From Alisma plantago-aquatica (taxonomy: Eukaryota > Streptophyta > Magnoliopsida > Alismatales > Alismataceae), in NCBI GenBank assembly GCA_963693085.1, contig OY856411.1, positions 68,313,001 to 68,377,000 on the forward strand: DNA of 64,000 nt, written 5' to 3'. Both the position numbers and the translations under genes were made by a program. Every line of letters begins with the position of its first letter. The stretch's first letter is position 1. Shown here one piece after another: positions 35,755-48,632 of the stretch. The notes under the pieces were generated by a model. It was not told the origin of the DNA, ran no database searches, and saw only the letters and a program-made list of their open reading frames with translations.

Positions 35755-37626
35755 TCATGTTTTTGGGTCCGGAGGGGTTAGTTTAGCAACCCAAATCCTA
35801 TTGCTCTTGGGTGCTTTCCTAAAAGGACAACAATTAGAATAATGACCAAAATCATTGCAATAGTTGCATGTGCCCATAGTCTTGGAACTAGAGGATTCTC
35901 CATGGAATATTGGAGGTCCTTTATCTTTGTTGTTCCCTTGACTACTATCATACCCTAAACCATGTCTACCAATTTGTTTAGTAGTATGGTCTAGGATTTG
36001 ATTAAGATTCTTTTTACCCACTAAGAATCTTTGCAAAGAAGATCTCAAACTATCATTATCATGCTTAAGAGAAGCAATAGTAGAAGACAAACTATTTATA
36101 TTTTCTTTAGCATGCAAAAGATCATTTTCTAAGCAAAGAGATTTAGTTAAATAAGAATCTCTATCAATATGAAAAGCAGCAACATCATTTTCTCTATTTG
36201 TAGAACTAGAACAAGATTCATGCCCATTGACTTTAGCAAGCAAGGAGGCATTTTCTATTTCTAATTCATGCAAAACAAAATCTTTGTCCTTGTTTTCAGA
36301 TTTAAGAACATCAATGTCATGCATGAGAGAATCAACAATTAAAGTATGCTCTTCATTTGAACTAGGCATGAGAGGTTGAGCTTCTAGAAATTTTATCTTA
36401 TCAAGTAAACTAGAATTTTCAAGTTTAAGAGAGTCTACTTGACTAAGACAATCATTTTTATCATCAAGCAAGCAATAATTAGCATGTTCAAGATCATCTA
36501 GTTCTACATGCAAATTATCAACAATTTTAGCAAGCTTTTTCTTTTTCCTTTTAGAAGACTTAAGAGAGGCACACATATCATGAATAATAGCAATCAAAGA
36601 TTCTTTATCTAGAGAGTTTAGATTTACCTCACTTGAGTCTTCACTTGTTGATGCTATAAGAGCAAAATGGCATTCTCCTTCATCACTAGAGCTTGAGCTT
36701 GATCCTTCACTTGAATCTTCACTTGAGCTTGAGTTGGAGGAGCCACTTGAGCTTGATTGCCATTTCTTCTTGTGAAGATGGGTCTTTTTGCCTTGTGGGC
36801 AATCTTCCTTGTAGTGACCCTTCTTTCCACATGTGAAGCACCGGATGGAGGAGGACTTGCCTTTGTAGAGTCGACCTTTGGAGTACATGGCATCTTCTTT
36901 AGCTTGAGAGGATGGAGAGACTTGTTCCATGATAGCTTCAATTTGAGCCTTCATTTCAGCCTTCTTCATTCTCTTTAGCTCTTTCTTCTCTTGTCTTTCT
37001 ACTTCCTCCCTCTTGTCAAGTGTGGCTTCATGTGCTTGTAGATTTCCAATGAGCTCTTCAATAGGAATATCCCTAAGCAACCTTGCTTCTTCAATGGAAG
37101 TCACCTTGGATTCCCATCTCTTGGGGAGAGTTCTAAGGATCTTTGAGTTGATCTCTCCACTAGACATAGGATGTCCTAATACAGCAAGACCATTCAAGAT
37201 GGTGTTGAGCCTTGAGTACATGTTGGCTATGCTCTCTTCCTTTCCCATCTTGAAGTTCTCAAGCAACCCTTTGAGCATGTAGACTTTGCTTTCCTTCACT
37301 TGATCTGTCCCTTCATAAGTGATGCAAAGCTTTCTCCATACCTCATAGGCCGTCTCACAAGAGGAAATCCGGTTGAACTCGGTGGGGGTCATGGAGGCAT
37401 ATAGGATGTGCATGGCTCTAGCATTCAAGGTTGCTTTCATCAAGGTGGCTTCATCCCATTCTTCAATGTTTGTCTTTGGTAGAATGTATGGGCTGTTCAC
37501 CATTTGCCACATCTCGAGACTTGATCCTTGGATGAAGAATTGAAGTCTTCTTCTCCAATAGAGGAAGTTGCTCCCATTGAAGATTGGAAGGCTGGTCGAG
37601 AGTCTCCCTCCTAGGTAGTCACCCAT
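35755..37626 (-). CDS. gag: Gag polyprotein, unit 6, intact
   Basis: 623 residues with both knuckles complete. Private changes V179E and S183L sit together at the end of the UBN2 region; L485F is private; S384Y is shared with unit 2. The primer-binding site, leader and stop are of consensus form. Confidence 0.9.
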   Translation of the reverse strand: MGDYLGGRLSTSLPIFNGSNFLYWRRRLQFFIQGSSLEMWQMVNSPYILPKTNIEEWDEATLMKATLNARAMHILYASMTPTEFNRISSCETAYEVWRKLCITYEGTDQVKESKVYMLKGLLENFKMGKEESIANMYSRLNTILNGLAVLGHPMSSGEINSKILRTLPKRWESKVTSIEEARLLRDIPIEELIGNLQAHEATLDKREEVERQEKKELKRMKKAEMKAQIEAIMEQVSPSSQAKEDAMYSKGRLYKGKSSSIRCFTCGKKGHYKEDCPQGKKTHLHKKKWQSSSSGSSNSSSSEDSSEGSSSSSSDEGECHFALIASTSEDSSEVNLNSLDKESLIAIIHDMCASLKSSKRKKKKLAKIVDNLHVELDDLEHANYCLLDDKNDCLSQVDSLKLENSSLLDKIKFLEAQPLMPSSNEEHTLIVDSLMHDIDVLKSENKDKDFVLHELEIENASLLAKVNGHESCSSSTNRENDVAAFHIDRDSYLTKSLCLENDLLHAKENINSLSSTIASLKHDNDSLRSSLQRFLVGKKNLNQILDHTTKQIGRHGLGYDSSQGNNKDKGPPIFHGESSSSKTMGTCNYCNDFGHYSNCCPFRKAPKSNRIWVAKLTPPDPKT

Positions 37627-37677
37627 CTTCTCCTACTTGTTGAAGTATGCTTGGAGAAGACCCGCTCTGATACCACT

Positions 37678-39305
37678 TGTTAGATCCTAGATGGGTGACT
37701 TAGGTGCTCTAGAGGGGGGGGTGAATAGAGATGAAAGCACTTAAACAAAATTCATTAAACCTTCAAATTATATGACAAGATAAGGTTGCTAAATAGGTAA
37801 TTTGAGTGCAACTAAATCATGCATAGCAAGGATAAGAGAGATTGAACATGCACCAATTAGACAAGCTATTTAGAGTGGTTCCACACTTCAAACTAGAAGT
37901 GTGTCAGTCCACTTGCCTAGAGAGGTCAACCTCTAGGACTTCAACCAATTGCACTCTTATATTCACTTAATAAGACATACAATAAATGACCAACAAAGGA
38001 CTTACCTATCCAATACAAAGAGTCTTCAACCTTACCAAGGACTTACCCACTTTGCAAGAGTCTTCGGCCTTCTCCAAGGACTTACCCACTCTTGCACAAG
38101 TCTTCGGCCTTGCAGGAATTACCCACTCTTCTTGGATCTTCCGCCTTTGACTTCACCTTCACTCGGAGAAGCTTTCCACCAAGGACTTACCTACTTGAGC
38201 TTGAGTCTTCTGCCTTCTCCAAGGGCTTACCCACTCTAGCTCCAAGTCTTCAGCCTTGATCTTCACCAAGGGACTCCTTCCCTTGTTCTTCTTCACCTCT
38301 CTTGGCTAAGAGAGATAACCTTCATCTTCATGATTGGAAATGAGAGATTGGAGGTGGTGGAAGTGAGAGCCTCACAAGATATACAAATATGACTAGCTCT
38401 CTTACAGATTTCCTACTCACTCTAATGGATGTAGCAAGTGATTAAGCTTAGAGAGAGAGGAGGCTGTAGGAAGCACTCAACTATAGAATAGGAACCTCAC
38501 AAAGAGTTTGCAATGAATGCTCAACCTTGGAATGAAGCCCAAGGGGTCCTATTTATAGCTGGGGATGCCTCTTAGCCTTTGGGAACACTTAAGAACGAAA
38601 ACTAGCCGTTTCGTGGCTTGCAACGGATCTATTTTCACTTGTTGCAACTCCACAACGGCTAGTAGCACTTTTCTGCATTCCAGTACAGTCTGATCGGCCG
38701 AGTTTCAATAAAGGCAACTCGGCCGAACCACTAAAAGACAAGGCTGAAAGCTAGACTGTCGGCCGAGTTCCCTTGGAGAAACTCGGCCGATCGGTCGACT
38801 TTCATCTTGGACCGATCAGTGGATCGGCCGAGTTTCCTAGATAGAAACTCGACCGAACGGGAATCGGCTGAGTTTGTAACTCGGCCGATTGCAACAAAAA
38901 TTCCAGAATATATGGATCGGCTGAGTTTGGAATTCGGCCGACAAAATCCCTGTTATGGGTATTTTGGAATTTTCGTTTGACTATACAAATGATGGATTTT
39001 TGTGTCCCAATAATTTTTCTAAGCTTAATTACAAGTCATACAATCATTACAAGTGGTTACAAAGCAATTCTAAGGTCATTTACATAGAGATCCCAAATTG
39101 CACACTTGTAGCTATTTTGACTTGTCTTTTCTCCAATTTGATATGCGCAAGTTAGGGCATTTGGAGTGTGTCTAAACCTAATCTGAAATCACTCAATTGT
39201 AGAAGCATTAGACACCAATATGTGGAATGGTTAGTCATCATCAAAACAAGGGTTTAGTCAATTTAGACGTGAGTCAACATTGACCTAATTGACCTTGAGT
39301 CAACA
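37678..39305 (-). repeat. LTR 7
   Basis: 1,628 bp. TATA box at 38549-38557; U3 palindrome block at 38694-38941 with a private C-to-T at 38922 (TCGGCTGA). The GA microsatellite near 38451 is 2 nt short. Confidence 0.92.
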
Positions 39306-39319
39306 TTCTCCCCCTTTTT

Positions 39320-41232
39320 GAAGATGACAAACCATTCCATAAATGTATTGAAAGCTTGTAAGTAAAATCATACCTTCGGAGAAACCTAGGGGTTTCAGTA
39401 GAATTGAGTTCATATGCTCCCCCTCAATTGATGCTAGTGGAGTTTTCATACTCCCCCTCAATTGATGTTATTTCTCCTGCATGGTTAGCTTTCATAACAT
39501 TTATAGAAACTATGTCTTCTACTCATATATGTTCTACACATATATGTCTTCTCCCATTTACCTTCTCCCCTTTACATGGACACGCTTCTTTGCTTCATGT
39601 AAGACATGCCTTCTCCCTGTTGTCAAAAGAAGACATATCTTTCTCCCCCTTTGTCATTTCAAAAAGGTGGGGGTATGAAGAAACTAAGAAACACCACTTG
39701 TTAAGAGAAAGAAGATAACAAAAGTTATATAAGGAGAGTAGAAGAGCACAGATAGGGGCTTGTCCAAGCATAGAAAGAAAAGCAAGTTAAAGCATATACT
39801 TGAACAACCCAAAACATGCAAGATAGGGTGCTGCAGAAAAACAATAAATCGCAATTTTGACCCTCAAGATGATGGAATTTGATCAAAAACCATCAGGGCT
39901 CATGGAGAAGCGATGAGCCTTGCTCAGAAGGTAGTTTCTGCATAAAAACACTATACTTGCAGCAAAAACTGAAACTGGAGCAAAAGCTGCATAAAAAATC
40001 CACAAAAACTCCAATTTCTACATATCATGTAGATCTATGTACCCTGCATCACAATGTTATGCAAGCAACTCAAGATAGTAGATATGCAATTTAAGGAACA
40101 ATCTAGAGCATGTATGAGATAAGATACAAGCATAACATATAGATGATCAAAGATGGCACTTTGTAAACAAGGTTAGAACTACATGTATATGAACTACTAG
40201 TAGATGGTATCACAAGTTAGGACTACTAGTAGGATCTAGATCATAGCAAGAGATACCAAAAGGTACACAAGATAAAGAAAGCTATGATTAGATGAAGAGA
40301 TATATCCAAACAAGGAGATATGCAAGTTTAGAAGCATGAAAGGATATAACTCACTAGATATGCATCCATACCATAAGATGATTATCCCTAAGAATCTCAA
40401 GATTGTATTACAACAAGATATACACCTAGATAGATGTAGCAAGTTAGAGCACAACGGAAGCGATTTTAGACACAACTAAGAGATCCAAAGAGATCATCAT
40501 CAAAACCTGCAAAACAACTCAAAGCAAGTAATTGCAACATATAGATATACCAATTTAGAGCAATTAGAGAGATAGAGTTGTAAGCAAGATAGGCAATTCA
40601 GAACATGGCAATATGCATATATAAAGGTACCAAATGGAGTGCCAAAGAATAAGGCTATTGGTTGAGAAAATCTAGTTGAGAGGGAAATTCTCATTCAATA
40701 AGCCAACTGTATACTCTGTGAACAGTGTTTTCGGTCGAGTTCTGTGTATTGGCAACTCGGCCGATCGCAGCTGTTGGCAACACCCATTGGTGCCTATCGG
40801 TCGAGTTTTAGACAGGACAAAACTCGGCCGACAAAACTACTGTAGAAAAAGCACATATTTTTCATAAAACATATCTAGAGGCATGCCAAAAAAATACAAA
40901 CCATATCCAAACATGTCTAAGCAAGTTAGTAATGCACTATAGAAGCATTAGAAACAGTTTTTGAGCAAGAGTGTGAAGATAAACACAAAATGCCACTTTT
41001 GACTCAAAAACCATATGTATAGTGCATACTAACTTGACAAAAACAAGTTAGAACAGGTTATAAGCAATAAAAACATTACCTTCATGCTTACCATTTCTTT
41101 TCCACTTGTTGTCACCCTCTACACATCTCACCTTTCTTCTTTCATGTGGATTGAGAAGTCAATTTGCAATTCAATGGCTCATGTCAATCCATTTGCAAGT
41201 ACCTACAAGAAGAAAGATGAAATGGTCCCCAA
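39320..41232. other. Non-coding 3' internal region, unit 7
   Basis: Palindrome pairs at 40731-40831, consensus form. Two private substitutions near 40278 and 40368 open a longer 79-codon minus-strand frame (40236-40475) that other units lack, showing that such small frames come and go by chance. Confidence 0.75.
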
Positions 41233-43104
41233 TCATGTTTTTGGGTCCGGAGGGGTTAGTTTAGCAACCCAAATCCTATTGCTCTTGGGTGCTTTCCTAA
41301 AAGGACAACAATTAGAATAATGACCAAAATCATTGCAATAGTTGCATGTGCCCATAGTCTTGGAACTAGAGGATTCTCCATGGAATATTGGAGGTCCTTT
41401 ATCTTTGTTGTTCCCTTGACTACTATCATACCCTAAACCATGTCTACCAATTTGTTTAGTAGTATGATCTAGGATTTGATTAAGATTCTTTTTACCCACT
41501 AAGAATCTTTGCAAAGAAGATCTCAAACTATCATTATCATGCTTAAGAGAAGCAATAGTAGAAGACAAACTATTTATATTTTCTTTAGCATGCAAAAGAT
41601 CATTTTCTAAGAAAAGAGATTTAGTTAAATAAGAATCTCTATCAATATGAAGAGCAGCAACATCATTTTCTCTATTTGTAGAACTAGAACAAGATTCATG
41701 CCCATTGACTTTAGCAAGCAAGGAGGCATTTTCTATTTCTAATTCATGCAAAACAAAATCTTTGTCCTTGTTTTCAGATTTAAGAACATCAATGTCATGC
41801 ATGAGAGAATCAACAATTAAAGTATGCTCTTCATTTGAACTAGGCATGAGAGGTTGAGCTTCTAGAAATTTTATCTTATCAAGTAAACTAGAATTTTCAA
41901 GTTTAAGAGAGTCTACTTGACTAAGACAATCATTTTTATCATCAAGCAAGCAAGAATTAGCATGTTCAAGATCATCTAGTTCTACATGCAAATTATCAAC
42001 AATTTTAGCAAGCTTTTTCTTTTTCCTTTTAGAAGACTTAAGAGAGGCACACATATCATGAATAATAGCAATCAAAGATTCTTTATCTAGAGAGTTTAGA
42101 TTTACCTCACTTGAGTCTTCACTTGTTGATGCTATAAGAGCAAAATGGCATTCTCCTTCATCACTAGAGCTTGAGCTTGATCCTTCACTTGAATCTTCAC
42201 TTGAGCTTGAGTTGGAGGAGCCACTTGAGCTTGATTGCCATTTCTTCTTGTGAAGATGGGTCTTTTTGCCTTGTGGGCAATCTTCCTTGTAGTGACCCTT
42301 CTTTCCACATGTGAAGCACCGGATGGAGGAGGACTTGCCTTTGTAGAGTCGACCTTTGGAGTACATGGCATCTTCTTTAGCTTGAGAGGATGGAGAGACT
42401 TGTTCCATGATAGCTTCAATTTGAGCCTTCATTTCAGCCTTCTTCATTCTCTTTAGCTCTTTCTTCTCTTGTCTTTCTACTTCCTCCCTCTTGTCAAGTG
42501 TGGCTTCATGTGCTTGTAGATTTCCAATGAGCTCTTCAATAGGAATATCCCTAAGCGACATTGCTTCTACAACGGAAGTCACCTTGGATTCCTATCTCTT
42601 GGGGAGAGTTCTAAGGATCTTTGAGTTGATCTCTCCACTAGACATAGGATGTCCTAGAACAGCAAGACCATTCAAGATGGTGTTGAGCCTTGAGTACATG
42701 TTGGCTATGCTCTCTTCCTTTCCCATCTTGAAGTTCTCAAGCAACCCTTTGAGCATGTAGACTTTGCTTTCCTTCACTTGATCTGTCCCTTCATAAGTGA
42801 TGCAAAGCTTTCTCCATACCTCATAGGCCGTCTCACAAGAGGAAATCCGGTTGAACTCGGTGGGGGTCATGGAGGCATATAGGATGTGCATGGCTCTAGC
42901 ATTCAAGGTTTCTTTCATCAAGGTGGCTTCATCCCATTCTTCAATGTTTGTCTTTGGTAGAATGTATGGGCTGTTCACCATTTGCCACATCTCGAGACTT
43001 GATCCTTGGATGAAGAATTGAAGTCTTCTTCTCCAATAGAGGAAGTTGCTCCCATTGAAGATTTCAAGGCTGGTCGAGAGTCTCCCTCCTAGGTAGTCAC
43101 CCAT
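41233..43104 (-). pseudogene. gag: gag, unit 7, nonsense mutation
   Basis: Full length (1,872 bp), but one change at about 42593 turns the Trp-171 codon (TGG) into TAG, within the TLPKRW landmark. Only 170 residues of the UBN2 region would be made, without either zinc knuckle. The rest of the frame is open to the usual stop. Private changes are P14E (two bases), I178V, R182M and C498F; A65E is shared with units 1, 8 and 9. Confidence 0.93.
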
Positions 43105-43155
43105 CTTCTCCTACTTGTTGAAGTATGCTTGGAGAAGACCCGCTCTGATACCACT

Positions 43156-44785
43156 TGTTAGATCCTAGATGGGTGACTTAGGTGCTCTAGAGGGGGGGGT
43201 GAATAGAGCTGAAAGCACTTAAACAAAATTCATTAAACCTTCAAATTATATGACAAGATAAGGTTGCTAAATAGGTAATTTGAGTGCAACTAAATCATGC
43301 ATAGCAAGGATAAGAGAGATTGAACATGCACCAATTAGACAAGCTATTTAGAGTGGTTCCACACTTCAAACTAGAAGTGTGTCAGTCCACTTTCCTAGAG
43401 AGGTCAACCTCTAGGACTTCAACCAATTGCACTCTTATATTCACTTAATAAGACATACAATACATGACCAACAAAGGACTTACCTATCCAATACAAAGAG
43501 TCTTCAACCTTACCAAGGACTTACCCACTTTGCAAGAGTCTTCGGCCTTCTCCAAGGACTTACCCACTCTTGCACAAGTCTTCGGCCTTGCAGGAATTAC
43601 CCACTCTTCTTGGATCTTCCGCCTTTGACTTCACCTTCACTCGGAGAAGCTTTCCACCAAGGACTTACCTACTTGAGCTTGAGTCTTCTGCCTTCTCCAA
43701 AGGCTTACCCACTCTAGCTCCAAGTCTTCAGCCTTGATCTTCACCAAGGGACTCCTTCCCTTGTTCTTCTTCACCTCTCTTGGCTAAGAGAGATAACCTT
43801 CATCTTCATGATTGGAAATGAGAGATTGGAGGTGGTGGAAGTGAGAGCCTCACAAGATATACAAATATGACTAGCTCTCTTACAGATTTCCTACTCACTC
43901 TAATGGATGTAGCAAGTGATTAAGCTTAGAGAGAGAGAGGAGGCTGTAGGAAGCACTCAACTATAGAATAGGAACCTCACAAAGAGTTTGCAATGAATGC
44001 TCAACCTTGGAATGAAGCCCAAGGGGTCCTATTTATAGCTGGGGATGCCTCTTAGCCTTTGGGAACACTTAAGAACGAAAACTAGCCATTTCGTGGCTTG
44101 CAACGGATCTATTTTCACTTGTTGCAACTCCACAACGGCTAGTAGCACTTTTCTGCATTCCAGTACAGTCTGATCGGCCGAGTTTCAATAAAGGCAACTC
44201 GGCCGAACCACTAAAAGACAAGGCTGAAAGCTAGACTGTCGGCCGAGTTCCCTTGGAGAAACTCGGCCGATCGGTCGACTTTCATCTTGGACCGATCAGT
44301 GGATCGGCCGAGTTTCCTAGCTAGAAACTCGACCGAACGGGAATCGGCTGAGTTTGTAACTCGGCCGATTGCAACAAAAATTCCAGAATATATGGATCGG
44401 CCGAGTTTGGAATTCGGCCGACAAAATCCCTGTTATGGGTATTTTGGAATTTTCGTTTGACTATACAAATGATGGATTTTTGTGTCCCAATAATTTTTCT
44501 AAGCTTAATTACAAGTCATACAATCATTACAAGTGGTTACAAAGCAATTCTAAGGTCATTTACATAGAGATCCCAAATTGCACACTTGTAGCTATTTTGA
44601 CTTGTCTTTTCTCCAATTTGATATGCGCAAGTTAGGGCATTTGGAGTGTGTCTAAACCTAATCTGAAATCACTCAATTGTAGAAGCATTAGACACCAATA
44701 TGTGGAATGGTTAGTCATCATCAAAACAAGGGTTTAGTCAATTTAGACGTGAGTCAACATTGACCTAATTGACCTTGAGTCAACA
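43156..44785 (-). repeat. LTR 8
   Basis: 1,630 bp. TATA box at 44029-44037; U3 palindrome block at 44174-44421, consensus form. It has a private change near 44088 (AGCCATTTCG for AGCCGTTTCG), a CG-context transition. Confidence 0.92.
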
Positions 44786-44799
44786 TTCTCCCCCTTTTT

Positions 44800-46709
44800 G
44801 AAGATGACAAACCATTCCATAAATGTATTGAAAGCTTGTAAGTAAAATCATACCTTCGGAGAAACCTAGGGGTTTCAGTAGAATTGAGTTCATATGCTCC
44901 CCCTCAATTGATGCTAGTGGAGTTTTCATACTCCCCCTCAATTGATGTTATTTCTCCTGCATGGTTAGCTTTCATAACATTTATAGAAACTATGTCTTCT
45001 ACTCATATATGTTCTACACATATATGTCTTCTCCCATTTACCTTCTCCCCTTTACATGGACACGCTTCTTTGCTTCATGTAAGACATGCCTTCTCCCTGT
45101 TGTCAAAAGAAGACATATCTTTCTCCCCCTTTGTCATTTCAAAAAGGTGGGGGTATGAAGAAACTAAGAAACACCACTTGTTAAGAGAAAGAAGATAACA
45201 AAAGTTATATAAGGAGAGTAGAAGAGCACAGATAGGGGCTTGTCCAAGCATAGAAAGAAAAGCAAGTTAAAGCATATACTTGAACAACCCAAAACATGCA
45301 AGATAGGGTGCTGCAGAAAAACAATAAATCGCAATTTTGACCCTCAAGATGATGGAATTTGATCAAAAACCATCAGGGCTCAGGGCGAAGCGATGAGCCT
45401 TGCTCAGAAGGTAGTTTCTGCATAAAAACACTATACTTGCAGCAAAAACTGAAACTGGAGCAAAAGCTGCATAAAAAATCCACAAAAACTCTAATTTCTA
45501 CATATCATGTAGATCTATGTACCCTGCATCACAATGTTATGCAAGCAACTCAAGATAGTAGATATGCAAAAGGAACAATCTAGAGCATGTATGAGATAAG
45601 ATACAAGCATAACATATAGATGATCAAAGATGGCACTTTGTAAACAAGGTTAGAACTACATGTATATGAACTACTAGTAGATGGTATCACAAGTTAGGAC
45701 TACTAGTAGGATCTAGATCATAGCAAGAGATACCAAAAGGTACACAAGATAAAGCAAGCTATGATTAGATGAAGAGATATATCCAAACAAGGAGATATGC
45801 AAGTTTAGAAGCATGAAAGGATATAACTCACTAGATATGCATCCTTACCATAAGATGATTATCCCTAAGAATCTCAAGATTGTATTACAACAAGATATAC
45901 ACCTAGATAGATGTAGCAAGTTAGAGCACAACGGAAGCGATTTTAGACACAACTAAGAGATCCAAAGAGATCATCATCAAAACCTGCAAAACAACTCAAA
46001 GCAAGTAATTGCAACATATAGATATACCAATTTAGAGCAATTAGAGAGATAGAGTTGTAAGCAAGATAGGCAATTCAGAACATGGAAATATGCATATATA
46101 AAGGTACCAAATGGAGTGCCAAAGAATAAGGCTATTGGTTGAGAAAATCTAGTTGAGAGGGAAATTCTCATTCAATAAGCCAACTGTATACTCTGTGAAC
46201 AGTGTTTTCGGTCGAGTTCTGTGTATTGGCAACTCGGCCGATCGCAGCTGTTGGCAACACCCATTGGTGCCTATCGGTCGAGTTTTAGACAGGACAAAAC
46301 TCGGCCGACAAAACTACTGTAGAAAAAGCACATATTTTTCATAAAACATATCTAGAGGCATGCCAAAAAAATACAAACCATATCCAAACATGTCTAATCA
46401 AGTTAGTAATGCACTATAGAAGCATTAGAAACAGTTTTTGAGCAAGAGTGTGAAGATAAACACAAAATGCCACTTTTGACTCAAAAACCATATGTATAGT
46501 GCATACTAACTTGACAAAAACAAGTTAGAACAGGTTATAAGCAATAAAAACATTACCTTCATGCTTACCATTTCTTTTCCACTTGTTGTCACCCTCTACA
46601 CATCTCACCTTTCTTCTTTCATGTGGATTGAGAAGTCAATTTGCAATTCAATGGCTCATGTCAATCCATTTGCAAGTACCTACAAGAAGAAAGATGAAAT
46701 GGTCCCCAA
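44800..46709. other. Non-coding 3' internal region, unit 8
   Basis: Palindrome pairs at 46208-46308. It carries the same 3-nt deletion near 45569 and TCTAATCAAG variant near 46395 as unit 3, tying these two non-adjacent units together. Confidence 0.75.
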
Positions 46710-48581
46710 TCATGTTTTTGGGTCCGGAGGGGTTAGTTTAGCAACCCAAATCCTATTGCTCTTGGGTGCTTTCCTAAAAGGACAACAATTAGAATAATGA
46801 CCAAAATCATTGCAATAGTTGCATGTGCCCATAGTCTTGGAACTAGAGGATTCTCCATGGAATATTGGAGGTCCTTTATCTTTGTTGTTCCCTTGACTAC
46901 TATCATACCCTAAACCATGTCTACCAATTTGTTTAGTAGTATGGTCTAGGATTTGATTAAGATTCTTTTTACCCACTAAGAATCTTTGCAAAGAAGATCT
47001 CAAACTATCATTATCATGCTTAAGAGAAGCAATAGTAGAATACAAACTATTTATATTTTCTTTAGCATGCAAAAGATCATTTTCTAAGCAAAGAGATTTA
47101 GTTAAATAAGAATCTCTATCAATATGAAGAGCAGCAACATCATTTTCTCTATTTGTAGAACTAGAACAAGATTCATGCCCATTGACTTTAGCAAGCAAGG
47201 AGGCATTTTCTATTTCTAATTCATGCAAAACAAAATCTTTGTCCTTGTTTTCAGATTTAAGAACATCAATGTCATGCATGAGAGAATCAACAATTAAAGT
47301 ATGCTCTTCATTTGAACTAGGCATGAGAGGTTGAGCTTCTAGAAATTTTATCTTATCAAGTAAACTAGAATTTTCAAGTTTAAGAGAGTCTACTTGACTA
47401 AGACAATCATTTTTATCATCAAGCAAGCAAGAATTAGCATGTTCAACATCATCTAGTTCTACATGCAAATTATCAACAATTTTAGCAAGCTTTTTCTTTT
47501 TCCTTTTAGAAGACTTAAGAGAGGCACACATATCATGAATAATAGCAATCAAAGATTCTTTATCTAGAGAGTTTAGATTTACCTCACTTGAGTCTTCACT
47601 TGTTGATGCTATAAGAGCAAAATGGCATTCTCCTTCATCACTAGAGCTTGAGCTTGATCCTTCACTTGAATCTTCACTTGAGCTTGAGTTGGAGGAGCCA
47701 CTTGAGCTTGATTGCCATTTCTTCTTGTGAAGATGGGTCTTTTTGCCTTGTGGGCAATCTTCCTTGTAGTGACCCTTCTTTCCACATGTGAAGCACCGGA
47801 TGGAGGAGGACTTGCCTTTGTAGAATCGACCTTTGGAGTACATGGCATCTTCTTTAGCTTGAGAGGATGGAGAGACTTGTTCCATGATAGCTTCAATTTG
47901 AGCCTTCATTTCAGCCTTCTTCATTCTCTTTAGCTCTTTCTTCTCTTGTCTTTCTACTTCCTCCCTCTTGTCAAGTGTGGCTTCATGTGCTTGTAGATTT
48001 CCAATGAGCTCTTCAATAGGAATATCCCTAAGCGACCTTGCTTCTACAATGGAAGTCACCTTGGATTCCCATCTCTTGGGGAGAGTTCTAAGGATCTTTG
48101 AGTTGATCTCTCCACTAGACATAGGATGTCCTAGAACAGCAAGACCATTCAAGATGGTGTTGAGCCTTGAGTACATGTTGGCTATGCTCTCTTCCTTTCC
48201 CATCTTGAAGTTCTCAAGCAACCCTTTGAGCATGTAGACTTTGCTTTCCTTCACTTGATCTGTCCCTTCATAAGTGATGCAAAGCTTTCTCCATACCTCA
48301 TAGGCCGTCTCACAAGAGGAAATCCGGTTGAACTCGGTGGGGGTCATGGAGGCATATAGGATGTGCATGGCTCTAGCATTCAAGGTTTCTTTCATCAAGG
48401 TGGCTTCATCCCATTCTTCAATGTTTGTCTTTGGTAGAATGTATGGGCTGTTCACCATTTGCCACATCTCGAGACTTGATCCTTGGATGAAGAATTGAAG
48501 TCTTCTTCTCCAATAGAGGAAGTTTCTCCCATTGAAGATTGGAAGGCTGGTCAAGAGTCTCCCTCCTAGGTAGTCACCCAT
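46710..48581 (-). CDS. gag: Gag polyprotein, unit 8, intact
   Basis: 623 residues with both knuckles complete. Private changes are S10L, S19R, L253F and L379V. A65E is shared with units 1, 7 and 9, and S514Y with unit 3. Confidence 0.9.
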   Translation of the reverse strand: MGDYLGGRLLTSLPIFNGRNFLYWRRRLQFFIQGSSLEMWQMVNSPYILPKTNIEEWDEATLMKETLNARAMHILYASMTPTEFNRISSCETAYEVWRKLCITYEGTDQVKESKVYMLKGLLENFKMGKEESIANMYSRLNTILNGLAVLGHPMSSGEINSKILRTLPKRWESKVTSIVEARSLRDIPIEELIGNLQAHEATLDKREEVERQEKKELKRMKKAEMKAQIEAIMEQVSPSSQAKEDAMYSKGRFYKGKSSSIRCFTCGKKGHYKEDCPQGKKTHLHKKKWQSSSSGSSNSSSSEDSSEGSSSSSSDEGECHFALIASTSEDSSEVNLNSLDKESLIAIIHDMCASLKSSKRKKKKLAKIVDNLHVELDDVEHANSCLLDDKNDCLSQVDSLKLENSSLLDKIKFLEAQPLMPSSNEEHTLIVDSLMHDIDVLKSENKDKDFVLHELEIENASLLAKVNGHESCSSSTNRENDVAALHIDRDSYLTKSLCLENDLLHAKENINSLYSTIASLKHDNDSLRSSLQRFLVGKKNLNQILDHTTKQIGRHGLGYDSSQGNNKDKGPPIFHGESSSSKTMGTCNYCNDFGHYSNCCPFRKAPKSNRIWVAKLTPPDPKT

Positions 48582-48632
48582 CTTCTCCTACTTGTTGAAG
48601 TATGCTTGGAGAAGACCCGCTCTGATACCACT

